Shown in pieces: positions 50,200-61,800 of a DNA stretch of 64,000 nucleotides. Numbering within the stretch: position 1 is the first letter of the stretch; the number at the start of each line of letters is the position of its first letter. This DNA comes from Pipra filicauda (taxonomy: Eukaryota > Chordata > Aves > Passeriformes > Pipridae), in the NCBI RefSeq assembly GCF_003945595.2, contig NW_024104357.1:558001-622000 (forward strand), read 5' to 3'. Below the pieces are notes generated by a model. It saw only the letters and a program-made list of their open reading frames with translations, searched no databases and was not told the origin of the DNA. The translations under genes were made by a program, and so were the position numbers.

Positions 50200-51060
50200 A
50201 ATATTAAATTAAATCTTCTAGATTTCAATATTTTCTGCTTTCAGATGTGGCTTGTTTCATCAAACTGTTATCTATAGCTTGAATTACCAAGAAATGAGGA
50301 GTGCTGATGCACCAGGGAATTCATAAATGTTCATTTGCAAAAATGAAGTTTTGATCGATATGTTGGAATTGCAGAAACCGCCGTCGGTGGATCTGGGAAC
50401 CTCAGCATCAAAGGGACTGGAATCACAAGGTCTTTAATGGACTGACAACAAACTTTATTCAACCCACCCATTCTTCAGCACCCCCAGGGCCAGGGTGGAT
50501 GGGGAGATGGAGATGACAGATCCCAGCAGTGCTCCACTGCTTTCTGCACAGGCACAGGGCTGTCTGGAGTTTTGGTGTAACACCAGTATGGGGACATGGG
50601 GATTCATTGCCTGGTGCCCATGATGTGAGAGGTTTCAGGTTGCAGATGCTCATCATGGTTAAAAAACCTTATCCTGCAGGTTCTACCAAGAAGGCAGTAT
50701 CCAAGTGAGGCCCCAGGAGCCACAAAGCCAAGGAGGCATCGTGACCCACTTCTAGACAGCCCATGTGGCTACCAGGGTGCACCTCCTTCCTCTGTAAAGT
50801 TGATTTTTCTCCCAAGCAGAGAGGTTTGATCTGTGTTTGGTGTTGCCATCCTTGATTGTCCCTGTCCCTCTCCCCACCATCAGTCACCAATGCCAAAGGA
50901 AGGACAGTGCTGCCAGTCGCGGTTCCCAAATCAGAAATGTGGCGTGGTGGATTTTCCACCCCATCACCTACACTGATGTTGTCCATTTACACAGTGATTT
51001 ACGTGCCTTGTGATAAAGCAGCCCTTTGGTTGTGTGTGTGACATTTTTGGTGCCTGTATT

Positions 51061-51360
51061 TGTGCTTCTTTGTTCTGCGACAGGGAAGCTGATTGTTCCT
51101 GACATTTACACATCAAACGCTGTTTTCAACACATCGCACCATAAAATATCTCAGCAGAGCTCCTGTGGGTGAAACATCTTGACGCTGTTGCAGGCTATAA
51201 TCATTTTGTTGACATTAAGGGAGAGATCTGTGGGATAGCAAAACAACTTGAGTAATTGGATGGAGTGAGGTAAAACAATAATTTTGAAGGGAATTATCCA
51301 TCTGATCCCCGGCACAGTTAACCCCCTACTGAAGTGTCAGCCCTGCAAATGTGATTTTTG
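51061..51360. promoter_or_regulatory. Candidate conserved noncoding element downstream of KCNMB2
   Basis: The segment has clustered TAAT/ATTA-like and CAATAA cores (GGCTATAATCATTTTGTTGA, TTGAGTAATTGGATGG, AAACAATAATTTTG, GGAATTATCC) and isolated CpGs (ATCAAACGCTG, ACATCGCACC, TTGACGCTG, TCCCCGGCAC). This looks like a distal regulatory element, but no conservation test was possible. Confidence 0.25.
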
Positions 51361-53318
51361 ACAACTCCTGCTGCCCCAAGGAGAGGTGGTGCTTCAGTGG
51401 GGATGTTAGTCTGTGCTATTGCTTTCTCTGCTCCATTTTAATATCATGTTTATTCCTTGCAAAAGGAATTGATGTTCCTGTAGGCAGCTCAAATGAATGA
51501 GACAAACATGGCAGCGAAATTCAGCAATTGGGCAAATCCACCCTGTTTCTAAGGCTGGTTCTGACTCTTCCCAGCACAAACATTTTACCTCTTGATGTCC
51601 CAGCTGGGCATTTAGGACAGCAAGGAACAATCTGTGCTGGAAAACCCCAGAATGGAGAGGTGCAATATGAAAAAGATTGTACAGTATTCACAGGCATGAG
51701 AAGCCTATGACAGGTACCCTTGTGGGATTTACAATATGCATAAGTATTCCACGTACCAGATTCACATGGCCTTTTAGTAGTTGTTATTTTCTTAATTAAA
51801 TTATTTATGTCAGTCCTTATTTCTATTCTAGAACATCTAAATCTGAAGCTGAAGTGTGAACATCTCTGCCGTAATACTCCAAATCTTGGCACCTTGCAGC
51901 AGATATACTAAATGTCACAAGCTAGGACAACAGAGAGTTTATTTTGATTTAGGTTTCCTAATTGAGGAGACATCACTTTATCTCAAAAAATGTACCCAGA
52001 GTGGAAGTGCACCTGAGTCCAGTGTGAATTTGGGGGAATAGAGCAAGGAAAGAGGGCTCAGGAAACACAAGAGCCCGAATATCTCAAGAAGACACAAAGG
52101 CAGTGATTTCCCACCTGAGGGACAAATAGGGAACGAAGTCCCAAAGTACTGAGACAAGGCTGGGAACACTGCAGGATTCGCCTCTTCATCTCCATCCTCA
52201 TCCCAGCCACAGAAGAGTTCAATGAAAGAAGCTGCTGAGAAAGAACTGGCTGGTGTAAGCCTGGCCCAAGAGGATTCCTGCACTTTTTTGACTATACAAT
52301 CTTTGACCTTACAGCAGTACAACTGTACCAGTATAACCTCTAAAGAGAATGGCAATTTCAAGGTAATACCACCTTAAAAATTGTTCAGCTAATTTCTCTT
52401 CTCATGCAGTCATGCCCTTATTAAATTAGCTGCAGCCATTCAAGGGGACTGAACCAATATCTTTGCAGCAACACAATTTTTCCGTAGACTCAGCATCTGA
52501 GCACGGTAGCATCAGTTCTCCATTAGCTGCTGTACTGTTCGTCATCCATCAAAGATCTGGGAAAAAAACCTCACTTTTCTGCTTCACTGAACACTTGTCA
52601 CTTCCCAGCACTCGATTTTGCAGAAGAAAACCACGCACAGCTTCTGGTGCACCCAAACATCTCACAACTGGATACAGGTTTTGCCAAATTGTTTTTTGTT
52701 GTGCAGGAAAGAGTGAAAAGCAGGGGTAAACATCAATTATTTTGTTTCGGTGTTTTGAAAACAAGATATTCCCATTTTTCAGTACGAATTGATGTTGCCT
52801 TTTGAAAACCAGGGGTGTGGGAGGGTTTTTTATTAGGAAAACTTGAAAAATAAATTTAATAATTCCTAAGATCTGAAACAAAACTATCACCAATAGCTCA
52901 GTTCTGTGAACATTTTGATCTTTTTTTTTTTTTTCTTTTTGTGAGGTTGACCAGTAAGATGTTTCCTTTCTTTCATTTTTCTCTCCTATCAGTGAAGTGC
53001 AGATTCCATTACATGGACACAACCAGCAACAGCCCCAGCCAGGCTGCAGCCAGGCTCGTGTGTGTGATCATCATCTCAGGGATCATCACTACGAGTAAAG
53101 TACAGGTTTACCTACCTCAAATAATATAACAGCTAGTGAATTAAGAGGCACCAGGAAGCAGGAAAGGAGTATTTTCCCATTATCATTGCCTGTTTGGGGC
53201 AGCAGCCACCAGACATCAGCTTCTCTCTGGTGCAGAGGCATCCCTGCAGAAGATGCTGCTCCTTCACAGAGCTGCTCATGTTCATGTGCTTTGTGCACTT
53301 TAAACTAAGCCACTTTAA

Positions 53319-53340
53319 TTTTTATTTATTTATTTATTTA
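53319..53340. repeat. TTTA tetranucleotide repeat
   Basis: About five TTTA units in a row, directly visible; likely polymorphic. Confidence 0.85.
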
Positions 53341-54243
53341 CACAAAATGAAGCAGTCAGGCCATGTGATTTAATTATCTGAGCTGTTGTCATTTAGGGAG
53401 GACCCTGCAGGCAGAACCCCTGGGCAAATGGATTCCATGCCCTGTTAGCCCCAGGAGCGTGGCCACCACAGTGCTTGGCCCATCATGAGTTGGCTCTCCC
53501 AAGCTGTGTCCTGTCTTGTGTTTTGGCAAGTCCCAGATAAGAACCAGGAGTGGTGGGTGCTGCCCTGACTGCTCAGCAAAGCTGTGCTGCCTCTGGCCAT
53601 GTGCCAGTCTCCCAACAAGTTGCTTTTTGTGCCTAACCTGAAGCTGTTGAATGCAAAACAAACCTCATTTCATACAAAGGACTTCTACATCCTTCAGACA
53701 CAATTTTAAAAAAAATATTTCAGGAATGTTGATGTGTAAATTCACACCAGGATTTTTTAAATAAATCAAATTTCTCCAAACACTTAAAAAAAAAAAGTGT
53801 TAACATTGGCAGAGCCCTCCATACAGCCTGTCTGCATTTTATAGTTCTCCACTTTCATAAAAGGAGCTGGTAGGTGACTATTTTTAACTGAACTACATTT
53901 ATTTAGGTGAGAATTTAGTGTGTTTCATTGCCTAGTGATTTTATTGTAATATAGAGAGTAAGAGATACTCATTCTAAAGTGCTCTACAAACTCTATTGAA
54001 TCATTGCCATTTCCAGGAAGAAGCTCAGCAAATGACTCATAAAACACATGAGCAGAGATGGGGAATCACCTTTCTCATCCAACACATAGAAAAGGTTTGT
54101 TAACTTTAGAAGTTCGAGAAAAGCAGGTGAGAGTTGGAAACACCTCCAGAGGCAGTCAGGCAGATCAGATTTTGGGGAGCATATAAATTTATGTTCATCC
54201 CTTCTGGTACAGCACAGCAGGATCAGCCACTGCTATAGCTTGC

Positions 54244-54261
54244 AAAAAAAAAAAAAAAAAA
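54244..54261. repeat. Poly-A tract (A18)
   Basis: Eighteen consecutive A followed by GAAAAAG. No retroposed gene is recognisable upstream, so it is listed as a simple tract. Confidence 0.85.
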
Positions 54262-54677
54262 GAAAAAGTATGGCTTTTTTATTCAAGAGCGTGGTCAATT
54301 TTCAGTACATTTCAGGAAAAAAATGTTAGAAAACTGCTGAAACACTGCTTTTGCCATTCAGTATAGCCAAAACTAGCTTCATTTTTAAAGACACCATCTC
54401 TAGTGTACCTTTTTTTCAAAATTTGGAAAAAAATACACAAACAAAATCTGAACCTGGAGCAATCTATCACTATCCCACCTCACCCTTTATATTGCCTCAA
54501 CTTTACTTTTTTCAGGTTTTTCAGTTTGCAGAATATTTTGAAGATTTTTTTTTTCCATCCCATATACACGATAGGAAAAACACAGCTGAAATGTTGTGGA
54601 ATTGAATGCCTCCTTCCCACTCAACTCAGGCTCAAATCTTTAGGTCTCCTAGGGTAGGTTTTCTAATATATCATATT

Positions 54678-54757
54678 GAAGGTGTCCCTGACCATGGCAG
54701 GGGGTGGAACTAGATTATCTGTAAGGTCCCTTCCAACTCAAACCATTCTACCATGTG
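54678..54757 (+). mobile_element. CR1 LINE 3'-end fragment, forward orientation
   Basis: GTGTCCCTGACCATGGCAGG, GGGTGGAACTAGATTATCTG and AAGGTCCCTTCCAACTCAAA followed by CCATTCTACCATGTG are the last ~80 bases of avian CR1, ending in a degraded form of the CCATTCTATGAT-type tail. Confidence 0.9.
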
Positions 54758-55784
54758 AAAGCGTGTATGAGGAAGGCGGAAGGTTTCATCGTCTCTCCCT
54801 AAAGTCTCCAACCTGGCAATTCTTTTGCATAACTGCACATACTACTCTGTATTCGATTATAAAGCACTTTTTAATACCCAACTACCCACACACTTAACTC
54901 CAGATCACAAGCAAAGGGTCTCGTACCAGAGGCTGCTGAGCAACTTAGACCCAAAATCAATTGGGCAAAAAGGAAGAGCACGTAGAAACCCTTGCACATG
55001 GAAGGCACTTATGGTTTCAATCACCATATAAGCTCTGTTATATTCATCACAGATTAAGCAGGAAGCAAAGTCTGATGTCTAAGCAGCAACACCTTAATCA
55101 CTCCCCTTACAAGCAAGAGTTCAAAGCCATTAATACAGCAAGACAGCTGAACAATGCAACAGGAGGCTGTGAACACTGCAGAGGCTGCAAAACCTGACAC
55201 AGAGAGAGTCTAGGTGTAATTACTTGCCATTTCCTCAGCATCACTTCGCCATATGCTCAAAGACATTGGGAAAGTCAGTTTGTACCAGCAGCAGCACGTT
55301 CCCCACCGCCAGCCGTTCTCTCTCCTCCCCAACACATGCTGGGTCCCAGCCCCACACAGGAGTTGTTGGGTCTCAGCCTCCAAATATTAGACATTATCCC
55401 CCACCTGATAGTGAAATAGGCCAGGAAATCTATCATAGAGTGGGTTGTTTCACATCATGCAAACTGCCATGGGAAAGGGTCATCAGTCCAAGGTTTCGAT
55501 TAAACAGCCACCAGGAAGGAGTGGGAAAGACAAAGAGCAAACATAAGTAAATGAGATGTTCTGCTTTGCTCAGGAGAAATGAGGATCCTCTGCTCCCACA
55601 CAAGGGTTTCCCACGGCATGAGACATGCAAGGGCCTCACTCTTTGTGTTACATCCTGTTTGGATTTCATTTTGTGGTCACAACACACAGCCCTTCACAAA
55701 TCTCTGCTTCCCAAGGAGTAGGTGCTTACTAATCCCACTGAACCAGATGCTAAAAGTTTTGAGTATTCACTGTCAAAACTGAAG
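54758..55784. other. Intergenic stretch between two CR1 fragments
   Basis: No gene, RNA or further repeat recognised. Open frames here reach 108 codons without family resemblance. Confidence 0.5.
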
Positions 55785-55870
55785 TGTTCAAAAGCCATCT
55801 GGACACAACCCTGAGTAATGTTCTATAGGGGACCCTGCTTGAGCAGGGCGGTTGGACGTCCCAACAGCTG
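55785..55870 (+). mobile_element. CR1 LINE 3'-end fragment, forward orientation
   Basis: TTCAAAAGCCATCTGGACAC, CCTGAGTAATGTTCTATAGG and GACCCTGCTTGAGCAGGGCG followed by GTTGGAC match the conserved CR1 3' block. The next expected piece (the ATGATCTCCAGAG part) is missing, so GTTGGAC joins directly to GTCCCAAC; an internal deletion of roughly 20 bases is the likely reason. Confidence 0.88.
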
Positions 55871-58800
55871 GTAGGCACGTGCCCCAAGTACAGGTCTTGT
55901 CAAAGGAACAGGAGTCACGTCAGAAGCTGGGATGGATTTGGCTGTGAGTGGAGAATTTGATTAACCTCATTTAAAAACCTGGGTTTCTGTTAATACTACA
56001 CCACACCCCATTTTTCACTCTTTTAACTCCAAGCATCCTATGGAAGAAATAGAAGCAGAGCTGGCAAAGCCAACCAGGAGGCTTTCCCCATGATAAGAAG
56101 TACCAAAATTAGAACTGGCATTAGAGGGAATTCAGATCCTCTCCTGTCAAAACCAGGAGGCTTTACATGATAACTCCAGCCAGGAGGTTAATCTTGAGAC
56201 AGGAGACAGAAGGGAGGGACCGCAGCCCATGTTGCAGAGGGGTACAAGGGAGACCAGGCAGCTCCAAGTGTCCCTCTCCCAACAGCACATGGTGCCTGAT
56301 CCTGAGTGCCCATGGCTCTGTAGACATGGTTTGTGCACAGGAATCTGGGAGGCACTCACTGTCCTGCCATTAACTCTGTTTCTCAGCAGTCACCTTAAGA
56401 AGAGAAAACATCTGCAGTCCCAGATTTCTGCTGCTGTCTCTGGCCGTCCTTCATCTTGGGCCAATAACATTTTGGCTGCAAATAGCAAATTAATGATCTA
56501 GGAAATTGGTTGTTCCCTTGTACCTTTTCAGAGTCCCCTTCTACCCCTTCTGGACTCTCTCCAGAGAGCTTGGCCATGCTGATCAACACATGCAGGAAAG
56601 CAGGAGAAGCAAGACCAGAATGCCATCCATTTTCCAACATCAGAGCCATTTAACCGGATCAGCACTAACCCAAACTCAGACGCTTGGGCAAGGAGGCTTT
56701 GGTGTCATCAGCCCTATGGGTTTGGTGCTGGCCATCACTACCAGTAGCTTGCTATGGACCCATCACCACAAAGGGGACCAAAGCATCCAGGGCCCTCTCA
56801 TGCAGTTGCTGGCCAATAACCCTTCTGCTGAGCTGAACCACATCCCCAGCTCCCAAACCCTGCTGCCCCATGCCTGAGATAACCCTCAAAGCTTTCGCAC
56901 CTCACACCAAGACCAGGACAGGAGGTGGCAGTCCACCTGGGCACGCCATCATGCCCATGGCACTGAGTAAGTCCCAAATAGCCACTTAGTTTCTTCTACA
57001 TCTGTGGTGCAGATATCTTGGTGGTGATCTTTACCCCTCACATGCCCCAAGCTCAGAAGACATCCTGCCTGCTGCAGAGACTGTATGTGCATGCCCATGG
57101 GTGGGCTTGTCCTCTTCTCTACTATGTGACTGGAAAATGCACAGCCCTGCCCTTCCCTCGAGTCGCTTGACTGTTCGATACTAGCCTGGCAATTACTTCC
57201 AGCCTTGGATAAAAATCTCCTGCCCTGATGCTGTTAAATTATGTAGAACAAGATTATAATTACATCCTAAAAAAAACCCCCTAAACTCTATACTTAAAAG
57301 AACATTATTCACGTTGCAAAAGCAAGCACTCCAAAGTTACAGATTGCCAGAAATAGAGCTGCCTGAATAGCCTCCATGCTGAGCTACTGGTATACATGCA
57401 TTATGATACAGACTCAGTGATATACCATTTTCCACAGGACCCCCGGCCCTGCCCCTAATGAATGACCTTTAGTTGATGAGTTGCTCTTCAGTATTTTTTT
57501 TTAACCCTTGTCGTTCAGTGTGTGCTCTCGATGCCTTACTGCACCTCTGCCAAAAGCTGCTCTGCCAGCAGAACTGTTATGGAGAAGTCAGAAGTAGCTC
57601 CATCCAGAGATAGCCGTATAACCCTGAGTAGCCCAGAGATGGATGCCAGCAGACCCTCAGATTAAGATGGTTTTCCACAGCTTTCTACAGAGGATCATAC
57701 AAAGTTAGCTATGAGGCTGTGGTACCCAGGGTAGGGTTGCAGCCATGGTACCATATGGTCAGAGCAAGGGTGGGAGGGGGAGACATGCCTGATGTCCTTA
57801 AGAGGAGAACATTGCTATGTCTGTGAGGGTGGGGAGGATTAAGTTAAGCAGGCTGATGAGACCCTTCCCTTCCCCAGAATCCTGCTGATCCTTTTCCTGC
57901 TTAATTCTGCCAAACATTGGTGAAACTGCTGGGCTGGTGCAATGCAAATACTGGGCTCTGCTCTGAGCAGGGCACAGCCCAAGCAGGTCATCTTACTGCT
58001 CAAAACAACCTGAAGGAAACATTTTGACAGCTCTAAATTGATCATCTTTAGATTCTTTTGGCCCCTGGGAGGCAGGGCCAATTTAATTTTAGTTTTTGAA
58101 CTCCACTGTGTTAAAACCCCATGAAAGTGCTGCAGGACAGAAGTCTCCACCAGCTCTCCTGCAGTGCCCTGGAAGCAGGGTTCAGTTTACCCCTTTGCTC
58201 TGGATGGCTGCTGTCAGCTGAGTGGCATGTCACCAAACCACAGTGAGGGGCTGCTCCCCTCCACCAGCCCTGCTCTGGGAGCCCACACATGCTGATTCCC
58301 CCACCTCTCCCCAGCAGGGCCTGATGACTTGTTTCACAGCCAAGCAGATAGGCAAGAATCAGATTGGCAAACAAACTTTACCTGAAAAACTCTCTCTGGC
58401 TATTCCTCAAACAAAATGAAATCTATTGACACAGAAACTCTACAGTCGTCATATTCTTCCAATTCATCCTGGCCTTCCCATATGCCAGGCCAAAGATCAG
58501 GGTGTTTGTGCACTCAAAAACATCAAAACCAGCCATCAGCCCCACAGACAGATCAAATCCTCATCCTCTCACAGAAAATTCTTCCCAGACAATCCCCAAA
58601 ACAAGTCATGAGTGTCCACCTGGATTTACCATCAGCTGTCAACCAGCAACAGCCCTCATGCACATCACCATGTTCTAGCAAAATGTGGTGAAACATGATA
58701 AGGCAAAGCAACAATCAGGAAGAGATGAAGCAAAACTAATTGACTTACCTGGGTTGTTTCAAAATTTTTTCCCCTGGCGACTGCTGCATCACGGACAGTG

Positions 58801-61800
58801 GACATGGTGGAACAGGCTCTCTCACTGGGCCTTGTGTTCAGTGACTTCATCTTTTTTTTTTAACATTTGGTTTGAATCTGGCAAAGCTCCTGCTCAGTGA
58901 CTCCAGAATATCTCCAGCATAGAAAATATAAAGAATTAATGCAACCTCAATGCATAACTCATTTGTACTGTGTAACATCTCCTGTTTCTTGTGAAGCAGA
59001 TAAGCATATGCAAGGTGCAAATAGTTAAGCTTTTTTAACTGAAAAAGAAAATTATACCTTCTAAATATGACATGATTCTATGGAAGATGAGACAGTCTAG
59101 ATGGGGACTATGTAGCAGTTCAAAACTTTCCTATGTGTGCTCCTGACGGGAGATGAATCTCTGCAGGGGATACAACCACAAAATCTCCTTATGATCCACA
59201 AGGAAGAAATTTCAACCCATCAGACAAAAGCAGATCCAGGGTGCATAAGGTAGTGTTGTCATGCCAGACCTGCTTGGGGTGACACGTAGAGAAGGTGTAG
59301 ATATTTTCTTGGGAAATTTTTCCTTTCCTTTTAATTTTGAGGGCTTATTTGCAATGCCATTTGTCATATCTCTGCAATCTGTTTGTACAGCATTCATCTT
59401 CTCACAAGTGATGAAAGGCAGTGCCCTTAAGGACTTTTTGCTGGCCTTTTAATTGAGCTGTTTAAACTGATAAATTCAGCTAGGGAAAAGTATCTTAGAC
59501 GGAGTGATGATTTTATTAAATAGAGAGTATGAGCCACAGCCAATCTGGAGGAGCAAGTGCTGGGACACTAGCACCGTGGAAAGATGGAGGACCACACCTG
59601 CGTGTTCAGATGGTCTTTTATAAGATAGACTGGCACAAGGATGGCCTTTAAAAATTGTAGTGCATAATATCCCTTGCATATCCCTTGCATAAATATAGCC
59701 TGTAAATGCATATGCTTGTGCTAATGGCTGGAATGTCCTTCTTCCCCAAAATTTGGGGACTCTCTTTCATTGCTGGAGGGTGACTCAAGTGGCAAACTGT
59801 AGGTCTGCCTTGCAGAAGAGGTTTGCAGCTAATCATGATGCTGCTAAAAAAGATTCTTTCCACTGGATGTTTTATGGAAAAATTATGATAAGTTCCAAGT
59901 TTATTACATCATGGTTTGGACCCAGTTTTTCTTTTAAAGCCTGCTGAAACATCTGCCTGCTGCCAGAGGGTGTAGCCAGGGCTGGGTCCTGCCAAGGGGT
60001 TCACCAGGCAGCATCCACTCCTTCATACTGTATCTTTGTCAATTAATAGCTGAAATCCAGGCTTTTCCAGCCTGCTCTGACAGCCAGGTCTGCTCTGTTC
60101 ATTTGGGACAGACACCAACACTCTCCAGCTCAGTTTATCTCTGAGTTTTAAAGTACCACATGAATTAGGAAGACCCGCAGTAGTCTGGGGCTCATGGGAC
60201 CAGACAACAGTAGAATACAGCTAGCTTCCTGGGATCCACAAAATCGCACTTGGAATCCTAATTTTCTCTCTGCTACTTTAGTTCACTTGATGTTTTCCCC
60301 TGTAGATTTTGATCCTTTCTCTTCCTTTCCTGTATTTCCGTAAGTGTTATTAAGCATTCCACCAGCTCCCAGCCCAGATAAGACCTGCAGGGAGGTACCA
60401 GCTTCCACAAACCAATGCTGCCTTGCTCTAGCAGAGGAAAAATCCTTCCTGCTACAGCCAGAACTGATACTCTTAGGAGAGGAATGCTAAAATATTGAAG
60501 TACATGAATATCAATCAACCTGAAGGAAAAAAATGAATTCTCTGCAGGAGCAGTACACTTCCTTCCTCAGAGAGCTGCTGATTAGCAAGGTTAATTGTGT
60601 ACCTGCCAGCGGCAGCCAGCGCGAGTTCACCCGTAAGGGCTTGTAAGGGACAAGAGCTGATAACATCCTTGCTGTCCTTGGGTATCTAAGCACACACCAG
60701 CAGCTACAAGCTCCAGCTCTGCCAGGCTGGACTGGGAATTTGTGAGCAGGAAGATCCAGACTTAGGCCAGGCAACTCAGTTCACAGTCGAGCCAGCCCAG
60801 TGCCTCCCACAGCCGCTGCCAGAGGATCCCCTCTGCCCTGTACCAGCCCTGGGCACCTGCAAGGGCAGCACTAAGGGCGTGAAGAGCTTGAGGGGTTTGT
60901 AGTAGATGAGTGAAGCCTCTGAATATTGACACTTACATGGCTCTTGCACGACAACAAAAAATTTGCTCTCCAAATTTAGTGCTCTGAGCAGGGACTGGGC
61001 AAGTGGAAGTTCACCTGTGTCAAACCACAGGGCCATCAAAGCTCAAAGAATGAGCAAGGTGACAGCAGACCATGGCAGCAAGTGACTCAGGGGCACTGTC
61101 CCCCACCTCCTCCAGCTGCCACACGCTGCTTGTGCAGGGTTGCACCCTCCACCTTGGCCAGGTTCACTTGGGCAAGGCCGAAGCAGCTGTGGCCTCATGC
61201 ACAACCATTGAAAGGCTTCCCTAGCAACACATCTTTCTATAGGTGTCAGGTATTTCTCACAGAAGCACAATAACTGATTTTTTAGCAAAATATTTTTCTG
61301 TCAGATAATGTTATTTCTTATCGCAAAATTTCCACAGGGGGGTTGTGACAGTATCAAAAAGATTTTATCTTAAAAGGTACAAAAAAGGCATTTGATCTCT
61401 TCAGATGAGGATTTTCCCTTTGAAATTTAAAGTAACACATTTCTTACTTTCATTTACTTTCTATTGCAAACAAATCAAATGTCCATTTGGTACCAAAGTC
61501 AGTCATTACCTAACTGTGGCATTTGCACTGAGCTGAACCATTAAGTTAAAAGACATCACAAACCAGACCATTGTATAGAGCAACACATTCCAGGCTACAG
61601 CAGGTATTTCACGCTCTGAGCACTCCAGAACACCCTACTGCTGTTGGGCACAAAGGAAGAATTTGGAAAGTTGCAGCCTCTGAGGATGTGGGACTTACAG
61701 AGCAAAAGAACAGTGGAGAGAGAGAGCAGGGAAACGACTGTTGTATTTGGCCTGGGAGACCTGGAGACCTGAAGGACTCACACTCGGTTTTGTCAAGAGC

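Larger units (their letters stand above)
48346..50215 (+). other. KCNMB2: Probable KCNMB2 3' UTR
   Basis: This AT-rich stretch follows the stop codon. It contains a 21-base G tract (48797-48817), an A12 run near 49060, a TA repeat (49254-49286) and many T-rich segments. The first canonical poly(A) signals I see are ATTAAA at 50016-50021 and AATAAA at 50194-50199, so the transcript likely ends shortly after one of these, at about 1.7 or 1.9 kb of UTR. The end is inferred; no transcript evidence is available. Open frames here are short and unlike any known protein. Confidence 0.45.
50216..54677. other. Downstream intergenic sequence
   Basis: No gene is recognised. Open frames of up to 157 codons (52549-53022, - strand) have no domain resemblance and include low-complexity lysine stretches from poly-T/poly-A runs. 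Simple features are a T14 run at 52921-52934 and a TTTA repeat at 53319-53340. The block 51061-51360 is listed separately. Confidence 0.5.

Noticed and set aside
52549..53022. 157-codon - strand frame with lysine-rich run
   Set aside because: The lysines come from the T14/T5 tract read on the other strand; no domain is seen.
54244..54261. A18 tract as the tail of a processed pseudogene
   Set aside because: No retroposed coding similarity or flanking duplication was seen upstream.
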